A stretch of 64,000 nucleotides of DNA from Planctomycetota bacterium. GTDB lineage: Bacteria > Planctomycetota > Planctomycetia > JALXBF01. Of this stretch, positions 17,901-26,253 are shown in pieces. How positions within the stretch are numbered: position 1 is the first letter of the stretch; every line of letters starts with the position of its first letter. A program made the translations under genes and the position numbers. Location of the stretch: NCBI GenBank assembly GCA_026991575.1, contig JALXBF010000049.1:1-64000 (forward strand), given 5' to 3'. Under the pieces are notes generated by a model that did not search any database, had not been told where the DNA came from, and saw only the letters and a list, made by a program, of their open reading frames with translations.

Positions 17901-18165
17901 TGGCGATGGCCAGCGCGATGTCGGCACCGATGTTGCCTTCCAGGATGCCGACCAACGCCGCATAGACGATGCGAGCCCCCCCGATCAAGGCGGCAATCAG
18001 CGCAAGGTCGTAACCGAACGGTTGTTGCAGCGTGGTCCAACCAAGCCAGCGGAACAGTAGGTCTGCAGCGATGAGCACGCCGAGCGTGGCAGTGAGCAGA
18101 TAGAGCGAGCGGAAGGATGGAAGCTCCAGCGCTTCCCGCGGATCCACGCTATGCTGCATGTGCAT
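14923..18165 (-). CDS. P1B-type metal ATPase fused to an HflK-like SPFH domain
   Basis: A 1080-residue fusion. Residues 1 to about 660 are a heavy-metal P-type ATPase with the transport motif CPC at about 290-292, LTGES at about 183-187, DKTGTLT at about 333-339 (phosphorylated Asp) and GDGINDAPAL at about 553. It has no N-terminal metal-binding domain or CxxC. The usual SEHP of the nucleotide domain reads SEHH here (codons near 17041-17061). After the last ATPase membrane helices a further transmembrane helix at about 690-710 starts an SPFH domain (VIGPDEIGAVRRFGKFHAVLQPGLHWRLP) with a coiled coil to the end, as in HflK. No stop or frameshift separates the halves. The metal is not determinable from sequence. 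It heads the operon down to SppA. Confidence 0.93.
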   Translation of the reverse strand: MHMQHSVDPREALELPSFRSLYLLTATLGVLIAADLLFRWLGWTTLQQPFGYDLALIAALIGGARIVYAALVGILEGNIGADIALAIAMLAALLLREYWVAAEVAFIAMVGESLEAVAFKRAHRELRKILELAPRTARVLRDGAEVEVPIEQVEPGDVVIVRPGERVPVDGVVIEGRTTVDQSALTGESLPVDVGEGDKIYAGALNQYGAVRIRTERVREETTLGQVIKLVAQAQTRKAPIERLADRYARMFLPAVLTAAVLTLIYTNWGAPSWRNLNWMPTLAVLVVACPCGLILATPAAAMAAMAWMARRGVIMKASEALERLATVRYLAFDKTGTLTQAKLHLGRVVPLGDVTEDQLLAWAAAVESLSEHHIAKLIVSEAQRRGLTLAEVVDFKVHPGAGIEGTVPGVGRVVIGNRRLMQELGVRGVEAAIATLEELEAHGMSPLLVAVEGEVVGALGVEDRVRPEAADVIHELRHLGIREIVLLTGDRRPVAARIAEQVGVDRFEAEMLPADKARWIEQWRMEVRDRDRRRLRERRIRRTLPGVGMVGDGINDAPALAVADAGLALGGVGTDIAAEAGDLVLMGEPLKPLPELIRFSRAVMRVIRQNILVFAFGLNTGAILLSAEEVLGPIGAAITHQIGSFLVLCNAVRLLWFEKWERSALGRMERAAARWVMRVADFFTPAVAWGWYRRRRLAAATLAAAAAAYLASGLTVIGPDEIGAVRRFGKFHAVLQPGLHWRLPQPLELVDRVPVARVRAVEIGFRRRSGPLQQSMLPIEWDSPHRDGMLERVEDESLVFSGDNRLLELNATVQYRVAVGDPVHIAPDRLKDVVLRYLYRVRYVEDTVRVVAEEVLRELTATQSFNAVLTRGRHAIELAAAERIQQRLEGYGLPLEVVAVTLQDVHPPLEVVDAFRELARAYKERERLEIEAEAYRVQRLIRSAGQQASERLVAANVAGDPVEALWGILRQQLQGTARRILNEAEAEAVITVTRAQVEATLFRARLTGHRVAPHVSALRLYHRTLAQAVADREMVIVDQSGTGRRLLWLADTDTVARLGRLLQETIERLAVPPPPPPEE

Positions 18166-18373
18166 GGGCAGTGGACTCCCAGAGACCGCACCGGCTTGAC
18201 CGCCACACAGGACCGTGGCGCACGCTCTCGTCCGTTGCCCGCCAGCTCTGCACGTCGGCTCCGCGAGCGCAGCGGAGCGTGCCGTTCCGGCAGCCGGCGG
18301 TGCTGGTTGCCAAGGGCAGGCGTCGGCTTAGCGTACGGATGCGCCGAATGCCGTGCAACGCGCAGAGCGAAGC

Positions 18374-19189
18374 TCAGGGAAAGTAGCGACGACTCTGGTA
18401 GACCAGCCGGCCATAGGCCTCGATGCGCGCCCGCTCCTGGTAGGTCACCGGCCGCCAATCGTCCAGAAGCGTGAGGTTCTCCATCAGCTCCCTGCGGTTC
18501 CCCGGCGCCATGAGGACCACGGCCACGTCCGGGTGGGACAGAGCGTAACGATAACATTCTACCGCACTCAACGGTCGATCCCGGCCGTTGCCCGGCAGTG
18601 GCCGGATCAAGTGGCCCCAGCGCAACGCGGTGAACACGACGACGGGTAACCCCATCGCCCGCGTCACTGGGAAAACGTCTCGCTCCGCACCCCGGTGCGC
18701 CGCGTTGTACCGCACCATCAGCAGATCCAGGGCACCGCCGCGAGCAAGCTCCGCAGCAAGCCGGCGGTTATGCGTCGTCAGGCCAATCATCCGCACCGCT
18801 CCGGCCCGCTTCAGCTCCGTTAGCAGTCGGTGGGCCCCTCGGCGCGGCTCCATGATCTGCTGCCACTCTTCCATGCGTTGAACGTAGTAGTACGTGACGA
18901 CGTCCACATAGTCGGTACCCAGCTTCGTGCAGATCGTGTCAAACTCGCGAGCGGCCTCATCGTACGCACGGGCCTCAAACTGAACCGCCACGCAAACGTC
19001 ACGCCTTCTGCTGCCAAGGTTGCGCACAGCGCGCTGCAGACCGTCCTCATGACCACACCAGTTCCAGTAGTTCACCCCACGCTCCAACGCCAACCACACC
19101 CCCGCCTCATCCACGGCCGCATTGCCGCGCGTGGCCAGACCAAGCCGGCAGACTGTCCCGCATTGTCCCAGTGCTACGACGCGTTCCAT
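18374..19189 (-). CDS. Aldo/keto reductase family protein, catalytic tetrad not conserved
   Basis: A 271-residue TIM-barrel protein of the aldo/keto reductase family. The family pattern is visible in ERGVNYWNWCG, KLGTDYVDVVTYYYV, AGAVRMIGLTTHNRRLA and GLPVVVFTALRWG. The residues that form the catalytic Asp-Tyr-Lys-His set appear replaced: the DTA...Y strand reads NWCGHED, the Lys position reads VQF, and the His of the usual YxxH strand is Tyr. The length is shorter than the usual 310-330. It may bind a ligand or NADPH without normal reductase activity. It is divergent from the PVC cytochrome gene. Confidence 0.8.
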   Translation of the reverse strand: MERVVALGQCGTVCRLGLATRGNAAVDEAGVWLALERGVNYWNWCGHEDGLQRAVRNLGSRRRDVCVAVQFEARAYDEAAREFDTICTKLGTDYVDVVTYYYVQRMEEWQQIMEPRRGAHRLLTELKRAGAVRMIGLTTHNRRLAAELARGGALDLLMVRYNAAHRGAERDVFPVTRAMGLPVVVFTALRWGHLIRPLPGNGRDRPLSAVECYRYALSHPDVAVVLMAPGNRRELMENLTLLDDWRPVTYQERARIEAYGRLVYQSRRYFP

Positions 19190-19374
19190 GGTGCCTCCGC
19201 TCAGCCAACCAGGCGCGCATCGTACGGCAGCCAGGCACCACTTGCCTGCACCGAAGAAGGCACGTTAATTCTGGTATGCTGCAGTACGTATCCGCTGTTC
19301 GGTGCAAACTCGACGTTCCTATGCGAACGCGGACCCCGCCACGGCCAGACTCTCATCGGTTTGCGGAACTGAAG

Positions 19375-22300
19375 ATGAACCGGCATACCATGCTGTTTCT
19401 TTCCTGCCTCACGCTGCTGCCCCTTACGCCACTTGCTGCCCACGGTTCGGAGAGGTCGACGGCAGCGGGAGCCGTCGCCAAAGCACCACGGCCACCCCTT
19501 TCGCCCACCGCCGCGACTGCGGCGTTTCAGATTCAGGATGGCTACCGTGTCGAGCTGGCGGCCTGTGAACCGGACGTCGTGGACCCAACGTTTGTGGCGT
19601 TTGATGAAGCCGGACGGATGTGGGTCGTGGAGATGCCGGGATATCCGACTGGCGGCCCGGACGGCAAAGGACCGAAGGGACGCATCAAGATCCTGACCGA
19701 TCCCGACGGCGATGGCCGCTACACACTTGCCAGTGTCTTCGCCGACAATCTCAGCTACGTGCACGGCGTCCAACCGTGGCGTGGCGGCGTGATCGCGGCT
19801 ATGGCACCGCACATCGTTTACCTGGCCGACAACGATGGCGACGGTCGCATGGACAGCAGCGAAGTCTGGTACACTGGGTTCTCGACAACCAATCCTCAGC
19901 TCTACGTCAACACGCCCACATTCGCCTACGACAACTGGATCTATGTGGCCAACGGCCTACGCGGCGGGAACGTCCGGGACGCTCGTAAGCCGTCGGCGGT
20001 ACTGCTGTCGATCCGGGACAGGGACTTTCGCTTCCAGCCACAGACCGGCGAATATGAGGCTGTGGCCGGTGGTGCCCAGTACGGCCTGAGCTTCGATTCC
20101 TGGGGCAATCGCTTCATCTGCTCCAATCGAAACCACATTCGGCACGTTGTCATGGAGCTGCATTACCTGGAGCGAGTCCCCTACTTGCCGGTGACGCGGC
20201 CAGTGCTGGACATCCCAGACCACGGAGCCGCGGCCAGGCTGTTCACCATCAGCAGCAACTGGACCACGTCCAACCTGCACCGCGGCACGTTCACGGCAGC
20301 GTGTGGGTTGTCGATCTACGTGGGCGACTTGATGCCCGAACTGGCGGGCAATGCCTTCGTCTGTGATCCGACGGCCAATGTCGTGCACCGCGACCTGTTG
20401 ACCCCCGCCGGTGTCACGTTCGTCGCCACCCGTGTCCCGACGGATCGCGAATTCCTCGCCTCACGCGACGATTGGTTTCGACCGGTGCACACCACTACCG
20501 GGCCTGACGGGGCGCTGTACATCGTTGACATGTACCGGGCCGTCATCGAGCACCCGGACTTCATGCCCCCCGAACTGAAGAACCGGCCGGACCTGTACTC
20601 TGGCAACCGCCTGGGACGCATCTGGCGAATCGTGCCGGAGAACCGGCCGGGCAAGCCGGTGCGCCCGTTGCCGCACGATCCAGACCGGCTCATTGAACTG
20701 CTCGGCCACCCGAACGGGTGGGTTCGGCGTACGGCGCACCGGCTGCTTCTGCAACTCGGCCCCCGCGACAGCGAACAGCTCCTTCGCCGGGTTGCTCGTC
20801 AGGCCCGGCCACCGGCGCGCATGCACGCGCTCTGGGTACTGGAAGGGACGGACCTGCTGACCGAAGAAGACGTCCTCGCGGCCCTCGACGCGAAGGATCC
20901 CCATCTGGTGGAGCACGCCATCAAGCTGGTCGAGCGTCGGTGCAGGCCCGTTACCAACAAGACCGGAGTTCGGCTGCCGGAACCCGTGTGGTCGCAGGCA
21001 CGGGCTCGGATCGTGCAGCTTCTTGATCACCGCTCCGTACGCGTCCGCTACCAGGCACTGCTTACGCTCGGCTACTTCCCGGAACACGTCCATATCAAAC
21101 GATTCGCGGCGGCGCTTGCGCGTGACGGTGCCGATCCGTGGCTGCGGCTGGCCGTCGCCTCAGCAGCCGGCAAGCAGGCCTGGCGGCTCTTGAGGGCGTT
21201 GTCTGTGCTCAAGAGGTGGCACTCCGCCGACCCGGACACGCGTCTGGCGATACTTGAGCTGCTTGGCACGTTGATCGGCGGTGCCGGTGACGAGGCGCCG
21301 GTGAGGGAAGCGTTGACGGCAGCGGTACGCGGCGAGTTGGGCATAGAACGACAGGAGCTGATCGTCTTCACCGCAGGCATCGCCAGCGGGCTAGCACGAC
21401 GCAGACGCTCGCCCAGAACCATGCTCGGGGCGCCGTGGGCAGCACCGCTTGCCGCTATTCTGCTGAGCTACGCCCACGACGTCGATCCGAAGCAGCCGCC
21501 GAGTAAGGTCACCACCGAGTTGATCCGGCTGCTCGGCTGGCTGCCGGACGAACAAGCGGCAAGACGGCTCGCTTCATGGATCGAAATGACCGACGCGAAC
21601 ACCCAGTTCCGTGCCGCCGCGATTCAGGCGATTGGGCTGCACCGGGACGAGCAAGCGGTGAGCGTCTTGCTGGGGCGTTGGAAAGCGCTTTTGCCGGCCG
21701 AACGACGCGCGGCTGCCGCGGTCCTGCTGCGGAACCGGAACCGCGCCATGAGACTGCTGGAAGCAATCAAACGGGGGCAGGTGGCTGCCACGGAACTGGA
21801 CAAGGCGCGGCTCCAGCAGCTTCGCAACTACCCGGACCCCACGGTGCGGGCCGAGGCCCGTCGCGTCCTCGCACAGCTTCGCCCGGCCGATCGTCAGAAG
21901 GTGATCGAGCAGTACCGGGTTGCCCTGAAGCTTGAGGGTAACTTCCAGCGCGGAAAGGAGATCTTTCGCCACAAGTGCGCGAGCTGTCACCGAGTGGCCG
22001 GAATGGGTGCGGACGTCGGCCCGGATATCTCCGACACCAGGATCCGCTCGGCTGAGTCGTTGCTGACGGACATTCTGGATCCGAACCGCGCCATTGATGC
22101 CAACTATGTCAACTACGTCGTGCTCACCAGAGACGGCCAGGTCTATACCGGAATCATCGCGGGCGAAACCGCAACCGCCATCACGCTGGTGCGGGGGGCC
22201 AACGAGAAGAGCACGATCCTCAAGGAGCAGATCGAATCGATCCGGTCCACGGGCCAGTCGCTGATGCCGGAAGGTTTCGAACAGGAGTTGACGCCGCAGG

Positions 22301-22395
22301 ATCTGGCGGACTTGATTTTCTTCTTGAAGAACTGGCGTTATCTGGAATCGTCCAAAGAACCCGGCGCGCCGCCGGTACCGGGCGTGAATCGCTAG
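19375..22395 (+). CDS. PVC-type exported dehydrogenase with HEAT repeats and C-terminal cytochrome c
   Basis: A 1006-residue secreted protein. The signal peptide (MLFLSCLTLLPLTPLAAHG) is followed by a seven-bladed propeller of the planctomycete Piru_Ver/TIGR02604 type (VELAACEPDVVDPTFVAF, FDEAGRMWVVEMPGYP). A helical HEAT-like region occupies about 430-830. The C-terminal PVC cytochrome domain (TIGR02603 type) has the heme site CASCH at about 868-872, followed by GADVGPDISD. Such proteins are abundant in planctomycetes and are thought to oxidise sugars or other organics in the periplasm; the substrate is unknown. The ATG at 19375 gives the signal peptide; an in-frame ATG at 19321 would put 18 polar residues before it. 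Confidence 0.93.
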   Translation: MNRHTMLFLSCLTLLPLTPLAAHGSERSTAAGAVAKAPRPPLSPTAATAAFQIQDGYRVELAACEPDVVDPTFVAFDEAGRMWVVEMPGYPTGGPDGKGPKGRIKILTDPDGDGRYTLASVFADNLSYVHGVQPWRGGVIAAMAPHIVYLADNDGDGRMDSSEVWYTGFSTTNPQLYVNTPTFAYDNWIYVANGLRGGNVRDARKPSAVLLSIRDRDFRFQPQTGEYEAVAGGAQYGLSFDSWGNRFICSNRNHIRHVVMELHYLERVPYLPVTRPVLDIPDHGAAARLFTISSNWTTSNLHRGTFTAACGLSIYVGDLMPELAGNAFVCDPTANVVHRDLLTPAGVTFVATRVPTDREFLASRDDWFRPVHTTTGPDGALYIVDMYRAVIEHPDFMPPELKNRPDLYSGNRLGRIWRIVPENRPGKPVRPLPHDPDRLIELLGHPNGWVRRTAHRLLLQLGPRDSEQLLRRVARQARPPARMHALWVLEGTDLLTEEDVLAALDAKDPHLVEHAIKLVERRCRPVTNKTGVRLPEPVWSQARARIVQLLDHRSVRVRYQALLTLGYFPEHVHIKRFAAALARDGADPWLRLAVASAAGKQAWRLLRALSVLKRWHSADPDTRLAILELLGTLIGGAGDEAPVREALTAAVRGELGIERQELIVFTAGIASGLARRRRSPRTMLGAPWAAPLAAILLSYAHDVDPKQPPSKVTTELIRLLGWLPDEQAARRLASWIEMTDANTQFRAAAIQAIGLHRDEQAVSVLLGRWKALLPAERRAAAAVLLRNRNRAMRLLEAIKRGQVAATELDKARLQQLRNYPDPTVRAEARRVLAQLRPADRQKVIEQYRVALKLEGNFQRGKEIFRHKCASCHRVAGMGADVGPDISDTRIRSAESLLTDILDPNRAIDANYVNYVVLTRDGQVYTGIIAGETATAITLVRGANEKSTILKEQIESIRSTGQSLMPEGFEQELTPQDLADLIFFLKNWRYLESSKEPGAPPVPGVNR

Positions 22396-22408
22396 GGGAG
22401 CAAGCGTC

Positions 22409-23206
22409 ATGCAGCTTGGCATCGTCACCTACATGATCGCTGCCCGCTGGCCGCTGGAAAAGATCATCCGCGTGCTAGTGGATGTTGGGTTGCGCGGCGT
22501 CGAGTTGCGCACGACCCATCGGCACGGAGTCGAGGACAGGCTGGATGCGGCCGAGCGCGCGCGCGTGCGCCGGTTGTTTGAACGATCGGGTGTCCAGCTC
22601 GTCGGACTGGGTACTGCCTTCGAATTCGACTCCCCGGACCCGGCCGTTGTGCGCAGGAACATCGACGGTGCGAAGCGGTACATTGAGCTGGCTCACGACG
22701 TTGGCGGCTACGGGATCAAAGTCCGGCCCAACCGGCTGCACACGGACCGGGGCATCCCCGCGGAGCAAACCATACGCCAGATTGCCGCAGCGCTCCGCGA
22801 GCTCGGTGACTATGGCGCCGGCTTCGGCATCCGTATCCGCGTCGAGGTACACGGCCGTGGGACGTCGCGGATCGACGTGATGCAGGCAATCATGCGTCAG
22901 ACCAATCATCCGAATGTCTACGTTTGCTGGAACTGTAACCAGACCGATCTGGACGACCCGAAAGCTCCTGCAGGTCGTCGTTCGATCCGCCGCAGCTTCG
23001 GTCTGCTCCGCCGCTGGATTGAAATCGTCCACATCCACGAGCTGTACGATGACGGCTACCCGTATGGGGAGCTGTTCCAGTTGCTGCGTGCTGCGGGCTT
23101 TGATGGGTACACGCTGGCGGAGATCCCGGCATGTCGCTGCGACGACGATGCCGTGCGGCTGCTGCGGTACTACAAGGCCCTCTGGCAGCGGCTGCAGGCC
23201 GGCTAG
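22409..23206 (+). CDS. Sugar phosphate isomerase/epimerase-like TIM-barrel protein
   Basis: A 265-residue xylose isomerase-like (AP endonuclease 2) TIM barrel. The barrel is recognised from LGIVTYMIAARWPLEKIIRV, LRGVELRTTH, RIRVEVHGRG, YVCWNCNQTD and IVHIHELYDDGYPYGEL, and the final strand DGYTLAEIPAC. It begins 13 bp after the PVC cytochrome stop, so the two genes are an operon; such pairing is common in planctomycete sugar catabolism. The specific substrate is unknown. Its stop overlaps, convergently, the stop of the TPP enzyme subunit on the other strand by 4 bp. Confidence 0.88.
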   Translation: MQLGIVTYMIAARWPLEKIIRVLVDVGLRGVELRTTHRHGVEDRLDAAERARVRRLFERSGVQLVGLGTAFEFDSPDPAVVRRNIDGAKRYIELAHDVGGYGIKVRPNRLHTDRGIPAEQTIRQIAAALRELGDYGAGFGIRIRVEVHGRGTSRIDVMQAIMRQTNHPNVYVCWNCNQTDLDDPKAPAGRRSIRRSFGLLRRWIEIVHIHELYDDGYPYGELFQLLRAAGFDGYTLAEIPACRCDDDAVRLLRYYKALWQRLQAG

Positions 23207-23799
23207 TCGGTGCCGGCAATACCCAGTGACTCACGCAGCCGTCGGATCTGCTCGTGCATCGGTCCCGGATGGATCACGTGCAACGAGCCGCTGGGAGTCG
23301 GTCGCACGACCCATTCGGCAAACGCAGGCCCTGGGCACTCCATAAACCAACGGGCGTCGTTACGCCAGTCCGTCACGTCTTCGTAGCGGCGGGCAACAGC
23401 AAAGCCGGCCGCTCGCGCTAGCGCTGCGTAGTCGACCCGCCCGGCTCCGGCCGTCGGCTGTTTGCCGGTGACCTCATAGACCCCGTTGTTGACAACGATG
23501 AGCCGGTAGTTGCGGGGGCCTGCATCGGCGATGGTCACCAGAGAGCCGAGGTTCATGAGCATGCAGCCGTCACCGTTGATCACGACGACGTTCACCTCAG
23601 GCCGGGCCAGTGCGAGCCCCAGGCCCAGCGCCGGCGCCTGCCCCATGCTGGAGGGCATGTAGAAGAAATCGCGTGCATGGCGCGACATCTTCAGCCATTC
23701 GCGCTCGGCCGCCATCGTGGTCACAACGACCGCATCGCCCCTGACTTCTCGGAGCGCGGCCAGCATTTCTTTCAGGTCTGCCGTGGCTGCTGCTGTCAT
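23203..23799 (-). CDS. TPP-binding (beta) subunit, sulfopyruvate/phosphonopyruvate decarboxylase-like
   Basis: A 198-residue thiamine diphosphate-binding PP domain. The ThDP motif GDG at the start of NGDGCMLMNLGSLVTIAD ends with the NN of IVVNNGVYEVTG. MSRHARDFFYMPSSMGQAPAL supplies the usual glycine-containing entry. The size fits the separate beta subunit (ComE) of archaeal sulfopyruvate decarboxylase or half of phosphonopyruvate decarboxylase. It follows the alpha-like subunit gene by 15 bp and has GGAGG 10 nt before its ATG. The natural 2-oxoacid is not known; coenzyme M itself is not expected in bacteria of this type. Confidence 0.85.
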   Translation of the reverse strand: MTAAATADLKEMLAALREVRGDAVVVTTMAAEREWLKMSRHARDFFYMPSSMGQAPALGLGLALARPEVNVVVINGDGCMLMNLGSLVTIADAGPRNYRLIVVNNGVYEVTGKQPTAGAGRVDYAALARAAGFAVARRYEDVTDWRNDARWFMECPGPAFAEWVVRPTPSGSLHVIHPGPMHEQIRRLRESLGIAGTD

Positions 23800-23814
23800 C
23801 GTCGCGCCGCCCTC

Positions 23815-24303
23815 CTAGAGCCGCCTTTCGGCCAGGGCTGCCACCCCGGCCTGATTCTGCGCCCTGAGCTGTTCGTAGAACGCCGCGATCGCTTCGATAC
23901 CGTCGTCAGGCTCGATGACGCGGTATGGCAACTTCCAGGCCTTCAGAATCGGCTCAAAGAACCGCGGCGCGCTGTCACCCGTGGCCCGATCCCGCGCGTC
24001 GTAGTTCCGATAGCCGACCAGCATGAACAGCGGCACGCCCAGGTCGTAGACGACGTTTCGAATCGCATCGCCGGCCTCAAAGAAGCCGGTACACTGGATG
24101 GCCACGACCGGATGAGCGCCCCCCAGCCATAATCCGGCTGCAATCGCGATCGCCTCCCCCTCGCGGCACGCCCGGATCAACCGGACCTGATCGGAACCAA
24201 CCAGCGCGCCTTCCCATTGGCCGAGCTCGCTGTCGGGCAGCCAAACAAGGTGCGTGACGCCGCAGCGTTCCAACCAGCCAACGAGTTCCTCACCGCCAAT
24301 CAC
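23815..24303 (-). CDS. Pyrimidine-binding (alpha) subunit, sulfopyruvate/phosphonopyruvate decarboxylase-like
   Basis: A 162-residue PYR domain of ThDP enzymes, resembling ComD: CGVTHLVWLPDSELGQWEGAL, then RACREGEAIAIAAGLWLGG, which contains the catalytic Glu that activates ThDP, and PVVAIQCTGFFEAGDAIRN. The GTG start at 24303 overlaps the preceding stop as GTGA and has GGGAG 9 nt upstream; the frame extends further but would overlap the upstream gene by 140 bp. It forms a heterodimer with the 23203-23799 product. Confidence 0.83.
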   Translation of the reverse strand: MIGGEELVGWLERCGVTHLVWLPDSELGQWEGALVGSDQVRLIRACREGEAIAIAAGLWLGGAHPVVAIQCTGFFEAGDAIRNVVYDLGVPLFMLVGYRNYDARDRATGDSAPRFFEPILKAWKLPYRVIEPDDGIEAIAAFYEQLRAQNQAGVAALAERRL

Positions 24304-25412
24304 CGTGATGCACTCCCGCGTGCGTCGCGTGGGAAGGTTTGCAATCGGATAAGCGGCTCGATGACAACCAGCGGCTTGCCCGCTTCGTCCACCTTGACCC
24401 TGTAGGTCAGCGAGGCCGGACGGAGCGCGTCCTTGAAGCACAGCGCCAGCGCACGGTTGCGACAGCCAACGTCCACCACCACCTCGCCAATGTCGATCTT
24501 CTGCTTGGCCAGCGCCAGGTGGTCGACCAGGAACGGAACACGACAGTGTACCGCCAGCGAGGCAATGAGCTGCATCGCGGGCAGGCGGCGCGGTGGGATC
24601 GTAACTCGTTCGAAGAGCCGGGGCACCAACTGGCCGGGCGGCTCAGCGGCCTTCCAACCAACAGGCCACGGCCGTTGCAGCGCACTGGCAGCGTCGATCA
24701 TCAGCGTCACCGAGCTCGGACCGGTGCGGCGCGGTGCGAACCCGAGACCGGCCGAACCGAGCACGTGCGCCAGAGCCGTGCCGAGGCTGACGCTCTTCAG
24801 CTCAACAGCCACCCGACGTTCTGCTACCGTCTTCTTCGCCCCCTCGGCAACACGAATCGGCAGTTCGATGCGCGCGCGCACGTCGTCCACCAGCTCGCTT
24901 AACGGTACCGCTTCATACTGAAATTGGGCCGGCCCAGCCAGGGCGCGGAACACGTGTACGAACATCGGCTCGGGTAAGTCCCAGTGTTCGGTCTTGGGAG
25001 CGAAGGCCAGCGGTCCCTCGGCACGAATCCGGCTCAGTAATTGCTCCAGCCCGCGACGGTCGCCGGGACGGATCACACTGTTACCGATGCGAAGTGAGCC
25101 GGAGCGAAGCAGCATGGCGCGGACCAGCAAGCGGTCCTTGCCAAGCGGCTCGACCGCAGCGGCATCCGCGGGTACTCGGCCGACCTGCCGCACACTGGCA
25201 GCCCCGGCGCGCCGCAGGAGCCGAGTCCAGTTCAAGACCACCGCCTTAGGCACAACCGGATCAGCGATTAGCTCAACGTCGATGGCGAACCCGGCGGCCG
25301 TTTGCGCCGCGGGTGCGACGGGTGACTGGGACCAGCATGTGGCAAGGACGAGCACGAGCGCGGCGGCAATCGATCGGTGCACGTCCGGAAGCCATCGAGC
25401 GGGTGCGGACAT
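24300..25412 (-). CDS. Secreted protein of unknown function
   Basis: About 370 residues from the ATG at 25412. A signal peptide (SIAAALVLVLATCWSQSPVAPA) precedes a mixed alpha/beta body. No catalytic motif is apparent. The repeated pattern of short domains (residues about 140-200 and 250-360, e.g. PMFVHVFRALAGPAQFQYEAVPL and MQLIASLAVHCRVPFLVDHLAL) recalls secretin-like or STN-like small domains of planctomycete orphans, but this is only suggestive. The frame remains open to 25496, overlapping the methyltransferase upstream. It sits inside the RtcB/TPP decarboxylase operon and overlaps the next gene by 4 bp. Confidence 0.7.
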   Translation of the reverse strand: MSAPARWLPDVHRSIAAALVLVLATCWSQSPVAPAAQTAAGFAIDVELIADPVVPKAVVLNWTRLLRRAGAASVRQVGRVPADAAAVEPLGKDRLLVRAMLLRSGSLRIGNSVIRPGDRRGLEQLLSRIRAEGPLAFAPKTEHWDLPEPMFVHVFRALAGPAQFQYEAVPLSELVDDVRARIELPIRVAEGAKKTVAERRVAVELKSVSLGTALAHVLGSAGLGFAPRRTGPSSVTLMIDAASALQRPWPVGWKAAEPPGQLVPRLFERVTIPPRRLPAMQLIASLAVHCRVPFLVDHLALAKQKIDIGEVVVDVGCRNRALALCFKDALRPASLTYRVKVDEAGKPLVVIEPLIRLQTFPRDARGSASR

Positions 25413-25449
25413 CGGGCTGTGTTGGTCCTGTGTTGCAAGGTCCTGCGGC

Positions 25450-26250
25450 TCAGCGGTTGCCGGCGTCTCCTGCGCCGCCGGGCTTGCGGAAAACACATTG
25501 CCCCCACCGGTCCAACGGGTTCGATTTTACGTGCGCCTCGAACGTCAACCCGGCGGCTTCGGCCAACCGCACAAGCAGTTTGGCCGGGACCGCGGGGCCT
25601 GGGTCCACGGCGGCAATGCCGCCGGGTTGCAACGCACACACAGCGTGCGCCAGAACCCGTGCGGCATCGTCGGGGCGCAGGTGATGTCCGATCACGCCGG
25701 TGGCGTTGACCAGATCAACCGAACCGGGCGCGACCGGCGCCCCGTCGGGCCAGCGCCAGTCGTCGACGATGTTCTGGCAGCGGAACAGTACCCGTGCCGG
25801 GCGCCCGCCGCCGAAGGCATGGTGCCGGTACTGCCTGCGCCGCGCTGCGCGGACGAGCGGCTCAGCCCCTTCCAGGGCAAGGATCGTGGAGCCGGGTGGC
25901 AAGAAGCAGGCTAGCACCTCGGTGGACTGCCCCGTTCCTGCACCGAGGTCGATGGCCACCAGGGGTCTGAGCGGCAGGCGGCCCGAAATGGCCCGGGGGA
26001 TAGTCCGCCAGCTGGCCCACCGCTGGCGCGCGTTGATGGCGTCGAACTCCTCGGGGCTCATTCGCGCGTAGACGCTCAGGGCCCGTTCCGGATCGGCAAT
26101 GCGAAAGCTTGGCGCGCGCCGCTGCCACCGGCGTTCTGCAATGAACTGCTTCGTGACCGCCTCCAGCGGTGACAGAGGCGTGTAGCGTGCGACCAGCCGC
26201 TCAGGAATTTCCAGCACGGGTTCAGCGGTGGCGCTCGGTTGGCCCGGCAT
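25450..26250 (-). CDS. Class I SAM-dependent methyltransferase
   Basis: A protein of 266 residues. Motif I is VAIDLGAGTGQSTEVLACF (about 97-115), motif II ILALEGAEPLV, and later VDLVNATGVIGHHLRPDDAARVL and ALQPGGIAAVDPG complete the Rossmann methyltransferase fold. A helical N-terminal region of about 90 residues precedes it. It starts 3 bp after the RtcB stop, so it is co-translated with the RNA ligase. A role in RNA modification would fit the neighbour, but the sequence does not show it. Confidence 0.85.
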   Translation of the reverse strand: MPGQPSATAEPVLEIPERLVARYTPLSPLEAVTKQFIAERRWQRRAPSFRIADPERALSVYARMSPEEFDAINARQRWASWRTIPRAISGRLPLRPLVAIDLGAGTGQSTEVLACFLPPGSTILALEGAEPLVRAARRRQYRHHAFGGGRPARVLFRCQNIVDDWRWPDGAPVAPGSVDLVNATGVIGHHLRPDDAARVLAHAVCALQPGGIAAVDPGPAVPAKLLVRLAEAAGLTFEAHVKSNPLDRWGQCVFRKPGGAGDAGNR

Positions 26251-26253
26251 GTC

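Noticed and set aside
24304-24441. N-terminal extension of the TPP alpha subunit
   Set aside because: It overlaps the upstream gene by 140 bp; the GTG with GTGA overlap and good ribosome binding site is better.
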